From an uncultured bacterium (lineage in GTDB: Bacteria > Bacillota > Clostridia > Oscillospirales > Acutalibacteraceae): a stretch of DNA of 17,357 bases. The stretch covers positions 1-17,357 of the forward strand of contig CAJMOI010000028.1 in assembly GCA_905215105.1 (NCBI GenBank). The letters run 5' to 3'. The notes beneath the pieces are model-generated. The model did not search any database, was not told the origin of the DNA, and saw only the letters and a program-made list of their open reading frames with translations. This document shows, in pieces, positions 1-8,242 of the stretch (positions are counted from its first letter, which is position 1; each line of letters opens with the position of its first letter). Position numbers and translations under genes: made by a program.

Positions 1-222
1 CTGATTGAAGTGAAATATCGTGAGGGCGCCCCGATTCCTGATGATGACGCCATTGTGGAAATGAGCGAAGAAGCGGCGGCGTCTATTATTGTGACAAAGA
101 ATGCAGATGATTTTGGCGTTCATAATACGGCCAAAGGAAAAGATATGCTCCGTATACCCGCTTTTGCATTTTTGTATTTGCTCGGTCACGCTGAAAAACA
201 TGGATATCATGGAATGGAATAA
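1..222 (+). CDS. DUF4143-type AAA ATPase, C-terminal fragment
   Basis: The reading frame is open from the first base and ends with TAA at 220-222, so only the last 73 residues are in the window. The fragment carries an EVKYRE segment near its start, a VTK..DDFG stretch, and ends in RIPAFAFLYLLGHAE. I recognise this as the C-terminus of the DUF4143 family of P-loop ATPases, whose C-terminal domain is PD-(D/E)XK-like. In that reading the Glu and Lys of the EVKYRE segment would be the nuclease-like core residues. The cellular role of these ATPases is poorly defined. The ATPase domain lies upstream, outside the window. It is not obviously co-transcribed with the purine genes, because a strong promoter lies between. 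No terminator is visible after it. The family call rests on remembered sequence pattern only. Confidence 0.7.
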   Translation: MIEVKYREGAPIPDDDAIVEMSEEAAASIIVTKNADDFGVHNTAKGKDMLRIPAFAFLYLLGHAEKHGYHGME

Positions 223-331
223 AGTGTTTGGTGTTCTTGCGAAAAAGTGTGATTGTCACCAAAACTACCAGCGGTTTCCCCGTGTGGTTTTGTATTCCAC
301 AACAAAGTGACAGGCAAATACATCCCGCCGC
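223..331. other. Gene-free spacer after the ATPase gene
   Basis: I find no credible ORF here. The stretch can fold in two mutually exclusive ways: TTTGGTG (227-233) with CACCAAA (257-263), or TGTCAC (254-259) with GTGACA (307-312). Neither is followed by a T-run, so I do not call a terminator. Confidence 0.4.
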
Positions 332-360
332 TTGCATTTGTCGAAAAAATCACATACAAT
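332..360 (+). promoter_or_regulatory. Sigma-A promoter of the purE cluster
   Basis: TTGCAT (332-337), a 17-base spacer and TACAAT (355-360) fit a sigma-A promoter. Transcription would start near 366-368, giving a leader of about 200 bases before purE. I see no guanine-type purine riboswitch core in that leader. Confidence 0.75.
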
Positions 361-388
361 AGAAGTACCAATTTCGGAGGTAGATCGA

Positions 389-460
389 ATGAACATTGCC
401 TTCCTGTCAACTGTATATGAACTTTGCAGGGAAACAGAGGGAAAGTGTATCATCTACTAG
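389..460 (+). CDS. Possible 23-residue leader peptide upstream of purE
   Basis: An ATG at 389 is preceded by CGGAGG (375-380) with 8 bases between, a better placed ribosome binding site than that of purE itself. The frame runs 23 codons and stops with TAG at 458-460. It reads MNIAFLSTVYELCRETEG followed by KCIIY. The ORF lies between the promoter and a terminator-like hairpin, which is the layout of a translation-coupled attenuator. No amino acid is strikingly enriched, so a classical starvation-sensing leader is not supported. It may equally be a chance ORF with a good ribosome binding site. Confidence 0.4.
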   Translation: MNIAFLSTVYELCRETEGKCIIY

Positions 461-474
461 CATTATCTGGTGTC

Positions 475-505
475 GGGCTGCGTCATTTTTTGCCGCAGCC
501 CTTTT
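475..505 (+). terminator. Terminator-like hairpin in the purE leader
   Basis: GGGCTGCG (475-482) pairs perfectly with CGCAGCCC (494-501) across an 11-base loop, and TTTT follows at 502-505. A second short hairpin, TTTTGG/CCAAAC, follows at once. The short T-run suggests partial termination or attenuation rather than a hard stop. It begins 15 bases after the leader ORF stop and 62 bases before the purE start. Confidence 0.5.
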
Positions 506-563
506 GGTTTTTCCAAACAGGACAGCGGCTTTTTGCCGGTGAAAGAAAGGAATGGTCATAGTT

Positions 564-1061
564 ATGAAAAAGGTTGCAGTGATTATGGGCAGCGACAGCG
601 ATTTCCCCGTAGTGTCCGCCGCAGTGAAGCGCTTGAAGAGCTGGGACATCCCCGTGGAAGTACACGTCATGTCCGCCCACCGCACCCCTGAAAAAGCAGC
701 TGCATTTTCCGCAGGCGCAAAAGAGAACGGTTTCGGCGTGATTATCGCAGCAGCAGGCAAGGCCGCTCATCTGGCCGGTGTGCTGGCTGCACACACCACC
801 CTGCCCGTCATCGGTATTCCCGTCAAGTCCTCCACGCTGGACGGTCTGGACGCCCTGCTGGCTACGGTACAGATGCCCAGCGGAATCCCCGTGGCTACCG
901 TTGCCATTGACGGCGCCGACAATGCCGCCATTCTGGCTGCTCAGATGCTGGCTCTTTCCGACGACGCTCTGGCCGAAAAGCTGGCACAGATGAAGGTGCA
1001 GATGGAAGAGGGCGTGGCAAAGAAGGATGCCGCCATGCAGGAGAAGGTTGCCGAGCTGTAA
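564..1061 (+). CDS. purE: N5-carboxyaminoimidazole ribonucleotide mutase (class I PurE)
   Basis: PurE moves the carboxyl group of N5-CAIR to form CAIR in de novo purine synthesis, working as a cytosolic octamer after PurK. The 165-residue product has the family's usual length. Visible class I motifs are GSDSD at 9-13, SAHRTP at 37-42 with the catalytic His39, and AAGKAAHLAG at 63-72, then a MPSGIP segment and a GADNAAILAAQML segment. I chose ATG 564, which gives the standard MKKVAVIMGSDSD start. An in-frame ATG at 552 lies only one base from the AAAGG ribosome binding site, which is too close. The gap to purM is 36 bases. purK, purC and purF are not next to it. It follows a long leader that may attenuate transcription. 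Confidence 0.95.
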   Translation: MKKVAVIMGSDSDFPVVSAAVKRLKSWDIPVEVHVMSAHRTPEKAAAFSAGAKENGFGVIIAAAGKAAHLAGVLAAHTTLPVIGIPVKSSTLDGLDALLATVQMPSGIPVATVAIDGADNAAILAAQMLALSDDALAEKLAQMKVQMEEGVAKKDAAMQEKVAEL

Positions 1062-1097
1062 AAAATCCATTTCACAGACTGAGAAAGGAAATCGATT

Positions 1098-2129
1098 ATG
1101 AAGAGTTTCAGCGAAAGCTATAAGGCTGCCGGCGTAGACGTAACCGCCGGTTATAAATCTGTCGAACTGATGAAGAAGCATGTGGCCCGCACCACCATTC
1201 CCGGCGTTGTTTCCGGAATCGGCGGTTTCGGCGGTCTGTTCCAGCCGGAGCTCACCGGCATGAAGGAGCCGGTTCTGGTTTCCGGCACCGACGGCGTGGG
1301 CACCAAACTGCGCATTGCATTCCTTATGGACAAGCATGACACTGTGGGTATCGACTGCGTGGCTATGTGCGTCAACGACGTGGTCTGCGGCGGCGCAAAG
1401 CCCCTGTTCTTCCTGGATTATCTGGCTGTGGGCAAGAATGTGCCTGAAAAGGTAGCCGACATTGTTTCCGGCGTTGCCGAGGGCTGCGTGCAGGCCGGCT
1501 GCGCACTGGTTGGCGGTGAAACCGCTGAAATGCCCGGTTTCTATCCCGAGGACGAGTACGATTTGGCCGGTTTCTCCGTGGGTATCGTGGACAAGCAGAA
1601 GATCATCGACGGTTCCGCAATGACTCCCGGCGACGTGCTCATCGGCCTGCCCTCTTCCGGCGTTCACAGCAATGGTTTCTCCCTGGTTCGCAAGATTTTC
1701 GATGTAAACAAGGAAAACCTGTCCGCTTATGTGCCGGAGCTGGGCGCAACGCTGGGCGAGACCCTGCTGACCCCCACTAAGATTTATGTGAAGCCCGTGC
1801 TGGCTGCTATGGCACAGGCCAACGTGAAGGCCGTTTCCCACATCACCGGCGGCGGCTTCTATGAGAATATTCCGCGTATGCTGAAGGACGGCTGCTCTGC
1901 AAAGATCGATCTGGCAAAGGTTCCTCACCTGCCCATTTTCGACCTGCTGCAGAAGACCGGCAACATTCCCACCCGCGATATGTACAACACTTTCAACATG
2001 GGCATGGGTATGTGCATGGCCGTTGCCAAGGAAGACGCCGACAAGGCCGTTGCTGCCCTGCGTGAAGCTGGGGAAGAGGCTGTCATCGTGGGCGAAATCG
2101 TCGCGGGCGACAAGGAGGTCCTCCTGTGA
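1098..2129 (+). CDS. purM: Phosphoribosylformylglycinamidine cyclo-ligase (AIR synthetase)
   Basis: PurM closes the imidazole ring, turning FGAM and ATP into AIR, in the cytosol as a dimer. The 343-residue length matches the family. Key segments are VSGTDGVGTKLRIAF at 61-75, which begins the ATP-binding region, NDVVCGGAKPLFFLDY at 93-108, VGGETAEMPGFY at 138-149, GLPSSGVHSNGFS at 183-195 and HITGGGFYENIPR near 247-259. A good ribosome binding site (GAAAGGAAA) lies before ATG 1098. Its stop codon shares one base with the purN start (TGATG), so purM and purN are translationally coupled. The frame is intact with no missing motif. Confidence 0.97.
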   Translation: MKSFSESYKAAGVDVTAGYKSVELMKKHVARTTIPGVVSGIGGFGGLFQPELTGMKEPVLVSGTDGVGTKLRIAFLMDKHDTVGIDCVAMCVNDVVCGGAKPLFFLDYLAVGKNVPEKVADIVSGVAEGCVQAGCALVGGETAEMPGFYPEDEYDLAGFSVGIVDKQKIIDGSAMTPGDVLIGLPSSGVHSNGFSLVRKIFDVNKENLSAYVPELGATLGETLLTPTKIYVKPVLAAMAQANVKAVSHITGGGFYENIPRMLKDGCSAKIDLAKVPHLPIFDLLQKTGNIPTRDMYNTFNMGMGMCMAVAKEDADKAVAALREAGEEAVIVGEIVAGDKEVLL

Positions 2130-2752
2130 TGAACATTGTCGTGCTGGTTTCCGGCGGCGGCACCAACTTGCAGGCGCTCATTGACGCGGAAAAAAGAGGG
2201 GAAATCCCCGGCGGAAAAATTTCCTGTGTCATCGCCTCCAAACCCGGTGTCTATGCATTGGAGCGGGCAGCAAATGCGGGCATTCCCTCCCGTGTGGTGG
2301 AGCGGAAAGCCTATCCCGACCGGCAGAGCTATTCCAAAGCCATTCTGGATGCTCTGAATGAGGAAAAGGCCGATCTGGTGATTCTGGCGGGCTTTATGGT
2401 CATTCTGGACGAGCAGGTGCCCAAAGCCTATCCCAACCGGATTCTGAATGTCCATCCGGCGCTGATTCCCTCTTTCTGCGGCCCGGGATTTTACGGCATG
2501 AAGGTGCACGAGGCGGTGCTGGCTTCCGGCGTGAAGCTCACCGGCGCCACTGTGCATTTTGTCAGCGAGGTGTGCGACGGCGGCCCCATTATTTTGCAGG
2601 GCGCCGTGCCGGTCCTCAACGACGACACCCCCGAAGTCCTGCAAAAGCGGGTCATGGAGCAGGTGGAATGGAAGCTGCTTCCCAAAGCAGCCGCCCTGTT
2701 CTGTGCGGGGAAAATCAAAGTGGAAAACGGAATTGCAAAAGTAACAGACTGA
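2129..2752 (+). CDS. purN: Phosphoribosylglycinamide formyltransferase (10-formyl-THF dependent)
   Basis: PurN transfers a formyl group from 10-formyltetrahydrofolate to GAR. The 207-residue product has the N-terminal phosphate-binding segment SGGGTNLQA at 8-16, and the catalytic triad equivalent to E. coli Asn106, His108 and Asp144 is seen as Asn107 and His109 (NVHPALIPSF) and Asp150 (CDGGPII). I chose ATG 2129, which overlaps the purM stop and sits 10 bases after AAGGAGG (2112-2118). A GTG at 2126 is a possible alternative that adds one residue. No terminator is obvious before the next promoter, so read-through into the ZTP riboswitch region is likely. Confidence 0.96.
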   Translation: MNIVVLVSGGGTNLQALIDAEKRGEIPGGKISCVIASKPGVYALERAANAGIPSRVVERKAYPDRQSYSKAILDALNEEKADLVILAGFMVILDEQVPKAYPNRILNVHPALIPSFCGPGFYGMKVHEAVLASGVKLTGATVHFVSEVCDGGPIILQGAVPVLNDDTPEVLQKRVMEQVEWKLLPKAAALFCAGKIKVENGIAKVTD

Positions 2753-2774
2753 TTGACAGAACCCCTGTGAAATA

Positions 2775-2803
2775 TTGACAGCCTGCCTTGGGTCTGGTAT
2801 ACT
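2775..2803 (+). promoter_or_regulatory. Internal sigma-A promoter before the ZTP riboswitch
   Basis: TTGACA (2775-2780), a 17-base spacer and TATACT (2798-2803) are nearly consensus. Transcription would start near 2809-2811, just before the riboswitch P1 stem, so the aptamer has its own dedicated promoter inside the purine cluster. Confidence 0.85.
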
Positions 2804-2813
2804 GAGAACGAAA

Positions 2814-2886
2814 TTTCCGCGTAACTGACGGTTTTGCAGAGTTTACTGCATTGGAGCGCGGAAACAAATTTGCCGACCGTCTGGGC
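2814..2886 (+). ncRNA. ZTP (pfl) riboswitch aptamer
   Basis: The pfl-motif layout is visible. P1 pairs TTTCCGCG (2814-2821) with CGCGGAAA (2857-2864). The internal strand carries the conserved GTAACTGACGG. P2 is TGCAG/CTGCA (2835-2839 with 2846-2850). A linker leads to the signature GCCGACCGTCTGGGC (2872-2886), whose ends form P3 (GCC with GGC). A pseudoknot pairs ACGGT (2828-2832) with ACCGT (2876-2880). The class binds ZMP and ZTP, the AICAR ribotides that build up when 10-formyl-THF is short. Here it precedes the enzymes that use ZMP. P3 shares GGGC with the terminator stem, as expected of an ON switch. Confidence 0.92.
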
Positions 2887-2915
2887 AGCCTTGTATTAAG
2901 GTTGCCCATTTTTTT
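2883..2915 (+). terminator. Riboswitch expression-platform terminator
   Basis: GGGCAGCCTT (2883-2892) pairs with AAGGTTGCCC (2898-2907) over a 5-base loop, with one G-U pair, then ATTTTTTT follows. Its 5' arm overlaps the conserved P3 strand of the aptamer, so ligand binding should block terminator formation and permit transcription. Confidence 0.93.
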
Positions 2916-2957
2916 GTTTACAAAAGCGCCTACCGCAATCAAAGGAGGATTTTTTTC

Positions 2958-3659
2958 ATGATGAATCTGGAAAAGGACTTGCAGCAGAACACCTATCCCG
3001 GCCGCGGCATTGTCATTGGCCGCAGCAAAGACGGCAAAAACGCCATGATCGGCTATTTTATCATGGGCCGCAGCGAGAACAGCCGTAACCGCATTTTCGC
3101 ACAGGAGCCGGACGGCATCCGCACTGAAGCCTTTGACCCCGCCAAGCTGGTTGACCCCAGCCTGATTATTTATCATCCCGTGCGCGTTGTGGGCGACACC
3201 ACCGTGGTGACCAATGGTGACCAGACCGATACCGTGGCGGACTTCCTGAAAGAAGGCAAGACCTTTGAAGAAGCCCTTCGTACTCGCACCTTTGAGCCCG
3301 ACGGCCCCAACTGGACGCCCCGCATTTCCGGTATGGTGGAGAAAAACGGCGACTACCGTCTGTCCATCCTGAAGAGCGCCGACGGAGACGAGAACTCCAC
3401 CCGCCGCTATTTCTTTGAGTACACCGCTCCCCGCGCAGGTGAAGGCCACTTTATCCACACCTATGAGCACGACGGCAACCCCATCCCGTCCTTTAAGGGC
3501 GAGCCCAAGTCTGTGGAGCTGCCTTATGCCTGCATCAACTGCTTCACCGAGGCTCTGTGGAACAGCCTGAATGAGGACAATAAGGTTTCCCTCTACACCT
3601 GCTTCATCAATCTCGAAACCGGCGAGCGCACCGAGCGCATCGTCAATAAAAACCAGTAA
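2958..3659 (+). CDS. purO: PurO-type IMP cyclohydrolase
   Basis: This should carry out the last step of IMP synthesis, ring closure of FAICAR to IMP. Most bacteria do this with the N-terminal domain of bifunctional PurH. The 233-residue protein instead resembles the archaeal-type IMP cyclohydrolase family (Pfam IMP_cyclohyd, PurO): an early YPGRGIVIG segment (13-21), GYFIMGRSENSRNRIF after it, and a late ELPYACINCFTEALWNSLN segment. The context supports it strongly, since the next gene encodes only the transformylase half of PurH and the ZTP riboswitch lies directly upstream. ATG 2958 follows AGGAGG (2943-2948) by 9 bases; ATG 2961 is an alternative. The symbol purO is by family; no biochemical proof is implied. 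Confidence 0.85.
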   Translation: MMNLEKDLQQNTYPGRGIVIGRSKDGKNAMIGYFIMGRSENSRNRIFAQEPDGIRTEAFDPAKLVDPSLIIYHPVRVVGDTTVVTNGDQTDTVADFLKEGKTFEEALRTRTFEPDGPNWTPRISGMVEKNGDYRLSILKSADGDENSTRRYFFEYTAPRAGEGHFIHTYEHDGNPIPSFKGEPKSVELPYACINCFTEALWNSLNEDNKVSLYTCFINLETGERTERIVNKNQ

Positions 3660-3683
3660 TCCGGATATAAGGAGGAAATTGAA

Positions 3684-4862
3684 ATGGCAAATGAGCTGAT
3701 GCTGAAATACGGATGCAACCCCAATCAGAAGCCTTCCAAGATTTTTATGCAGGACGGCAGCGAACTGCCCATTACCGTTCTGAATGGCAAACCCGGCTAT
3801 ATCAACTTTCTGGATGCTTTCAACAGCTGGCAGCTGGTGAAAGAGCTGAAAGAAGCTACCGGCCTGCCCGCCGCTGCTTCCTTCAAGCATGTAAGCCCCG
3901 CTGGTGCTGCTGTGGGTCTGCCTCTTTCCGATACTTTGAAGAAGATTTATTTTGTGGATGATCTGGAGCTGTCTCCGCTGGCCTGCGCATATGCTCGCGC
4001 CCGTGGTGCTGACCGTATGTCCTCTTATGGCGACTGGGCTGCTCTCTCCGATGTCTGCGACAAGGAGACCGCCCTCATGCTCAAGCGCGAAGTTTCCGAC
4101 GGTGTTATCGCTCCCGGCTACACCGACGAAGCGCTGGAAATTCTCAAGAGCAAGCGCCGCGGCACTTATAACATCGTACAGATCGACCCTGAGTACCGTC
4201 CCGCTCCGGTAGAGCACAAGGACGTGTTCGGTGTGACCTTCGAGCAGGGTCGCAACGAGCTGAAAATCGATAACGAGCTGCTGAACAACATGGTTACCGA
4301 CAACAAGAACCTGCCGGAAGAGGCCAAGCGCGACCTGCTGATCTCCCTGATCGCCCTGAAGTACACCCAGTCCAACTCTGTGTGCTATGTAAAGGACGGA
4401 CAGGCTATCGGTATCGGCGCCGGTCAGCAGTCCCGTATTCACTGTACCCGTCTGGCTGGCAACAAGGCCGACATTTGGTTCCTGCGCCAGCATCCGAAGG
4501 TGCTTTCTCTGCCCTTCAAGGCTGACATCCGCCGTCCCGACCGCGACAACACCATCGACGTGTATATCTCCGACGATTACATGGACGTGCTGGCAGACGG
4601 CACTTGGGAGCAGTTCTTCACCGAGAAGCCGGAAGTCCTCACCCGCGAGGAAAAGGCCGAGTGGCTTAAGACCCTCTCCGGCGTGGCACTGGGCTCCGAC
4701 GCATTCTTCCCCTTTGGCGACAACATTGAACGCGCCCACCGCAGCGGCGTGGAATATATCGCACAGCCTGGCGGCTCCATCCGCGACGACAACGTCATTG
4801 AGACCTGCAACAAGTACAACATGGCGATGGCCTTCACCGGCATCCGCCTGTTCCACCACTAA
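3684..4862 (+). CDS. purH: AICAR transformylase, stand-alone (PurH C-terminal domain only)
   Basis: This enzyme formylates AICAR ribotide (ZMP) with 10-formyl-THF to give FAICAR. At 392 residues it has only the transformylase domain of the usual roughly 510-residue bifunctional PurH; the cyclohydrolase (MGS-like) domain is absent. The catalytic segment SFKHVSPAGAAVG at 66-78 holds Lys68 and His69. Later come TQSNSVCYVKDGQ, GAGQQSRIHC, a DAFFPFGDNIERA segment and the conserved RLFHH ending. A good ribosome binding site (AAGGAGGAAA) precedes ATG 3684, 24 bases after the purO stop. It lies downstream of the ZTP riboswitch, so the switch appears to sense this enzyme's own substrate. Confidence 0.95.
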   Translation: MANELMLKYGCNPNQKPSKIFMQDGSELPITVLNGKPGYINFLDAFNSWQLVKELKEATGLPAAASFKHVSPAGAAVGLPLSDTLKKIYFVDDLELSPLACAYARARGADRMSSYGDWAALSDVCDKETALMLKREVSDGVIAPGYTDEALEILKSKRRGTYNIVQIDPEYRPAPVEHKDVFGVTFEQGRNELKIDNELLNNMVTDNKNLPEEAKRDLLISLIALKYTQSNSVCYVKDGQAIGIGAGQQSRIHCTRLAGNKADIWFLRQHPKVLSLPFKADIRRPDRDNTIDVYISDDYMDVLADGTWEQFFTEKPEVLTREEKAEWLKTLSGVALGSDAFFPFGDNIERAHRSGVEYIAQPGGSIRDDNVIETCNKYNMAMAFTGIRLFHH

Positions 4863-4880
4863 TTCCGAGGAGGAAGCAGC

Positions 4881-6146
<1,266 letters not shown>

Positions 6147-6156
6147 CAAACAGTAT

Positions 6157-6197
6157 AAAGCGCCCTATGTATCACGATTGGTACAGAGGGCGCTTTT
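6157..6197. terminator. Shared terminator between purD and the GH31 gene
   Basis: AAAGCGCCCT (6157-6166) pairs with AGGGCGCTTT (6187-6196), with extra TGTA/TACA pairing inside, and TTTT ends the plus-strand copy. It lies between convergent genes. On the minus strand the T-run is weaker (TTTATAC), so it mainly serves purD. Confidence 0.85.
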
Positions 6198-6213
6198 GTG
6201 TATTTCTGTTTTT

Positions 6214-8217
6214 TCAGAAAGGCCGGTATCGTTCCGGGTTGCGGATGAAAACAGGGATGACCTCCAGCGGAGCATCCACGTCGTACCATGCGCCGCCTTC
6301 CAGACGCTCGCCGGTGTGCAGATTCTCCCAGGTTTCTCCGGCAGGCAGATAGACCCGGCGAACCCGCTGGCCCTCTTCCAGCACCGGCGCAACCAGCAGG
6401 TGCTCACCGAAGAGATACTCGTCCTCCACTTCCCAGCACCGGGGATCGTCGGGGAACTCGTAGAACAGGGTGCGCATGACCGGAGTACCGTTTTTGTGGG
6501 CCTGCCACATGGCTTCCCGGACAACAGGACGCAGCTTTTCCCGCAGCTCCAGATAGCGGACCAGAATGGAGTAAACCTCTTCGCCATAGCTCCAAACCTC
6601 GTTGGCGGCGCCGCTGGGAAGAATGGATTCTCCCGGCAGAACGCCCTCGGGCATGATTTCCGGGAGTCCGGTGTGAGGGTCACGGTCACCGTGGAGACGG
6701 AATACCGGGCAGAAAGCGCCCCACTGGAACCAGCGGATCAGGCATTCCCGGAAGTGCTCGTCATGGATGTTGCCGCCGTAAAATCCGCCGATGTCGGTAG
6801 TCCACCAGGGAATACCGGCAAGGCCCATATTCAGACCGATGCACAGCTGATCCCGCATGGAACGGAAGCTGGACTCAATGTCTCCGGACCACACCAGCGC
6901 GCCGTATTTCTGACTTCCGGCCCAGGCGCAGCGCAGCAGATTGACCACCTGTTCCTGACCGGCTTCTGTCATGCCGTCAAAGAAGGTTTTGGCATGCATC
7001 ACGGGATAAATATTGCCAACTTGTAGATTGGTTCCTTTATAATACCGGTAGTTATCGAAATCATAGACTGTATACTCCGGTTCGGCCTCGTCCAGCCAGA
7101 AAATCCGCACACCTGCGTCGTAATAATTCCGCTTGGCGGTTTCCCACAGGAACTGTCTGGCGCCGGGATTGGTGGCGTCATAGAACAGGGTTTCGGACAT
7201 AAAGCTCATGGAGGTATGCAGTCCCCGTTCCGTCTGGATCAAATAACCCTTCCGATCCATTTCCGCGAAATTTTCGCTCTGCTTGTCCACTGTAGGCCAG
7301 ATGGAAACCATCAGCTCAATGCCCATGGATTTCAGCTCGTCGATCATGGCTTTGGGATCGGGCCAGAAGCGCTCATCAAAGCGCCAGTCGCCCTGCTTCG
7401 GCCAGTGGAAGAAGTCCACCACGATCACATCGATAGGCAGGTTCCGGCGCTTGTATTCCCGCGCCACTTCCAGCAGCTCGTCCTGAGTCATGTACCGGAG
7501 CTTGCACTGCCAGAAACCAAGGCCATATTCCGGCATAATGGGCACAGTACCGGTGACAGCCGCATAGGATTCTTCAATCTGCGCAGGGGTATCTCCGGCA
7601 GTAATCCAGTAGTCCAGTGCTTTGGTGGAAAGGGCTTTCCACTCGGTGATATTTTTACCGAAAGTCACCTGGCCGATGGCCGGATTATTCCACAGCAGTC
7701 CATAGCCGAGACTGGACAGACAGAAGGGGACGCTGGCCTGAGAGTTGCGCTGTGCCAGTTCCAGCGTGCAGTTTTTCACGTTCAGATAAGGCTGCTGATA
7801 CTGGCCCATACCATAGAGCTTTTCATTGGGATCGGACTCAAAACGGGCAGTGAGGGACCAGTCGCCGCCAATGGTGGGGATAAACTCCCGAGGTTCTTTT
7901 CTCAAAGCGCCCCGGCCTTCGGTGCGATATTCCTCCAGCAAAAGCTGTCCCTTCTGGTTTAAAAAGGAAATCTGTCCGTTTTTCGCAACGGTGGCGGTGA
8001 TGCGTCCGTTAGTAATGCGGGCGGTGTTGTCTTCGCCGATGGAAACAGTTCCCACCGCGTGAACCGGTTCTGTCAGTGCCCAGAATTCCTCCGGCAGCTG
8101 AGGCAGAAGGGTGGCGCGGACACGCAGGGCATTTTCACCCCAGGCTTCAATACAGACCAGTTCGTGGCCGTTTTTTCGAAACAGGCGGCCATTTTCTTCA
8201 TAAAACATGGTTTCCAT
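6214..8217 (-). CDS. Glycoside hydrolase family 31 alpha-glycosidase
   Basis: A 667-residue retaining alpha-glycosidase of GH31, cleaving alpha-linked glucose or xylose from oligosaccharides. The N-terminal beta-sandwich (about 1-225) includes EKLYGMGQYQQP. The (beta/alpha)8 barrel holds GLGFWQCKLRY (232-242), VVDFFHW (266-272), the nucleophile Asp376 in FWLDEAEPE, the acid/base Asp446 in WSGD, WWTTDIGGF (471-479) and FRLHGDRDP (507-514). No signal peptide is seen, so it is cytosolic. The start is ATG 8217, preceded by AAGGAG; the same frame stays open further upstream but without a start supported by a ribosome binding site. It lies 25 bases after an unrecognised gene in the same operon. Substrate cannot be fixed; the DEAEPE form and compact size suggest an alpha-xylosidase-like or oligosaccharide-type member. 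No sugar transporter is next to it. Confidence 0.92.
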   Translation of the reverse strand: METMFYEENGRLFRKNGHELVCIEAWGENALRVRATLLPQLPEEFWALTEPVHAVGTVSIGEDNTARITNGRITATVAKNGQISFLNQKGQLLLEEYRTEGRGALRKEPREFIPTIGGDWSLTARFESDPNEKLYGMGQYQQPYLNVKNCTLELAQRNSQASVPFCLSSLGYGLLWNNPAIGQVTFGKNITEWKALSTKALDYWITAGDTPAQIEESYAAVTGTVPIMPEYGLGFWQCKLRYMTQDELLEVAREYKRRNLPIDVIVVDFFHWPKQGDWRFDERFWPDPKAMIDELKSMGIELMVSIWPTVDKQSENFAEMDRKGYLIQTERGLHTSMSFMSETLFYDATNPGARQFLWETAKRNYYDAGVRIFWLDEAEPEYTVYDFDNYRYYKGTNLQVGNIYPVMHAKTFFDGMTEAGQEQVVNLLRCAWAGSQKYGALVWSGDIESSFRSMRDQLCIGLNMGLAGIPWWTTDIGGFYGGNIHDEHFRECLIRWFQWGAFCPVFRLHGDRDPHTGLPEIMPEGVLPGESILPSGAANEVWSYGEEVYSILVRYLELREKLRPVVREAMWQAHKNGTPVMRTLFYEFPDDPRCWEVEDEYLFGEHLLVAPVLEEGQRVRRVYLPAGETWENLHTGERLEGGAWYDVDAPLEVIPVFIRNPERYRPF

Positions 8218-8242
8218 TGTGTAAGCTCCTTCCGGATGATGG

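Noticed and set aside
361..551. Guanine/adenine riboswitch or T-box in the purE leader
   Set aside because: I looked for the conserved purine aptamer core and the T-box sequence and found neither.
483..1928. A 481-codon minus-strand frame opposite purE and purM
   Set aside because: Shadow of biased codons in the true genes; no promoter, ribosome binding site or recognisable family.
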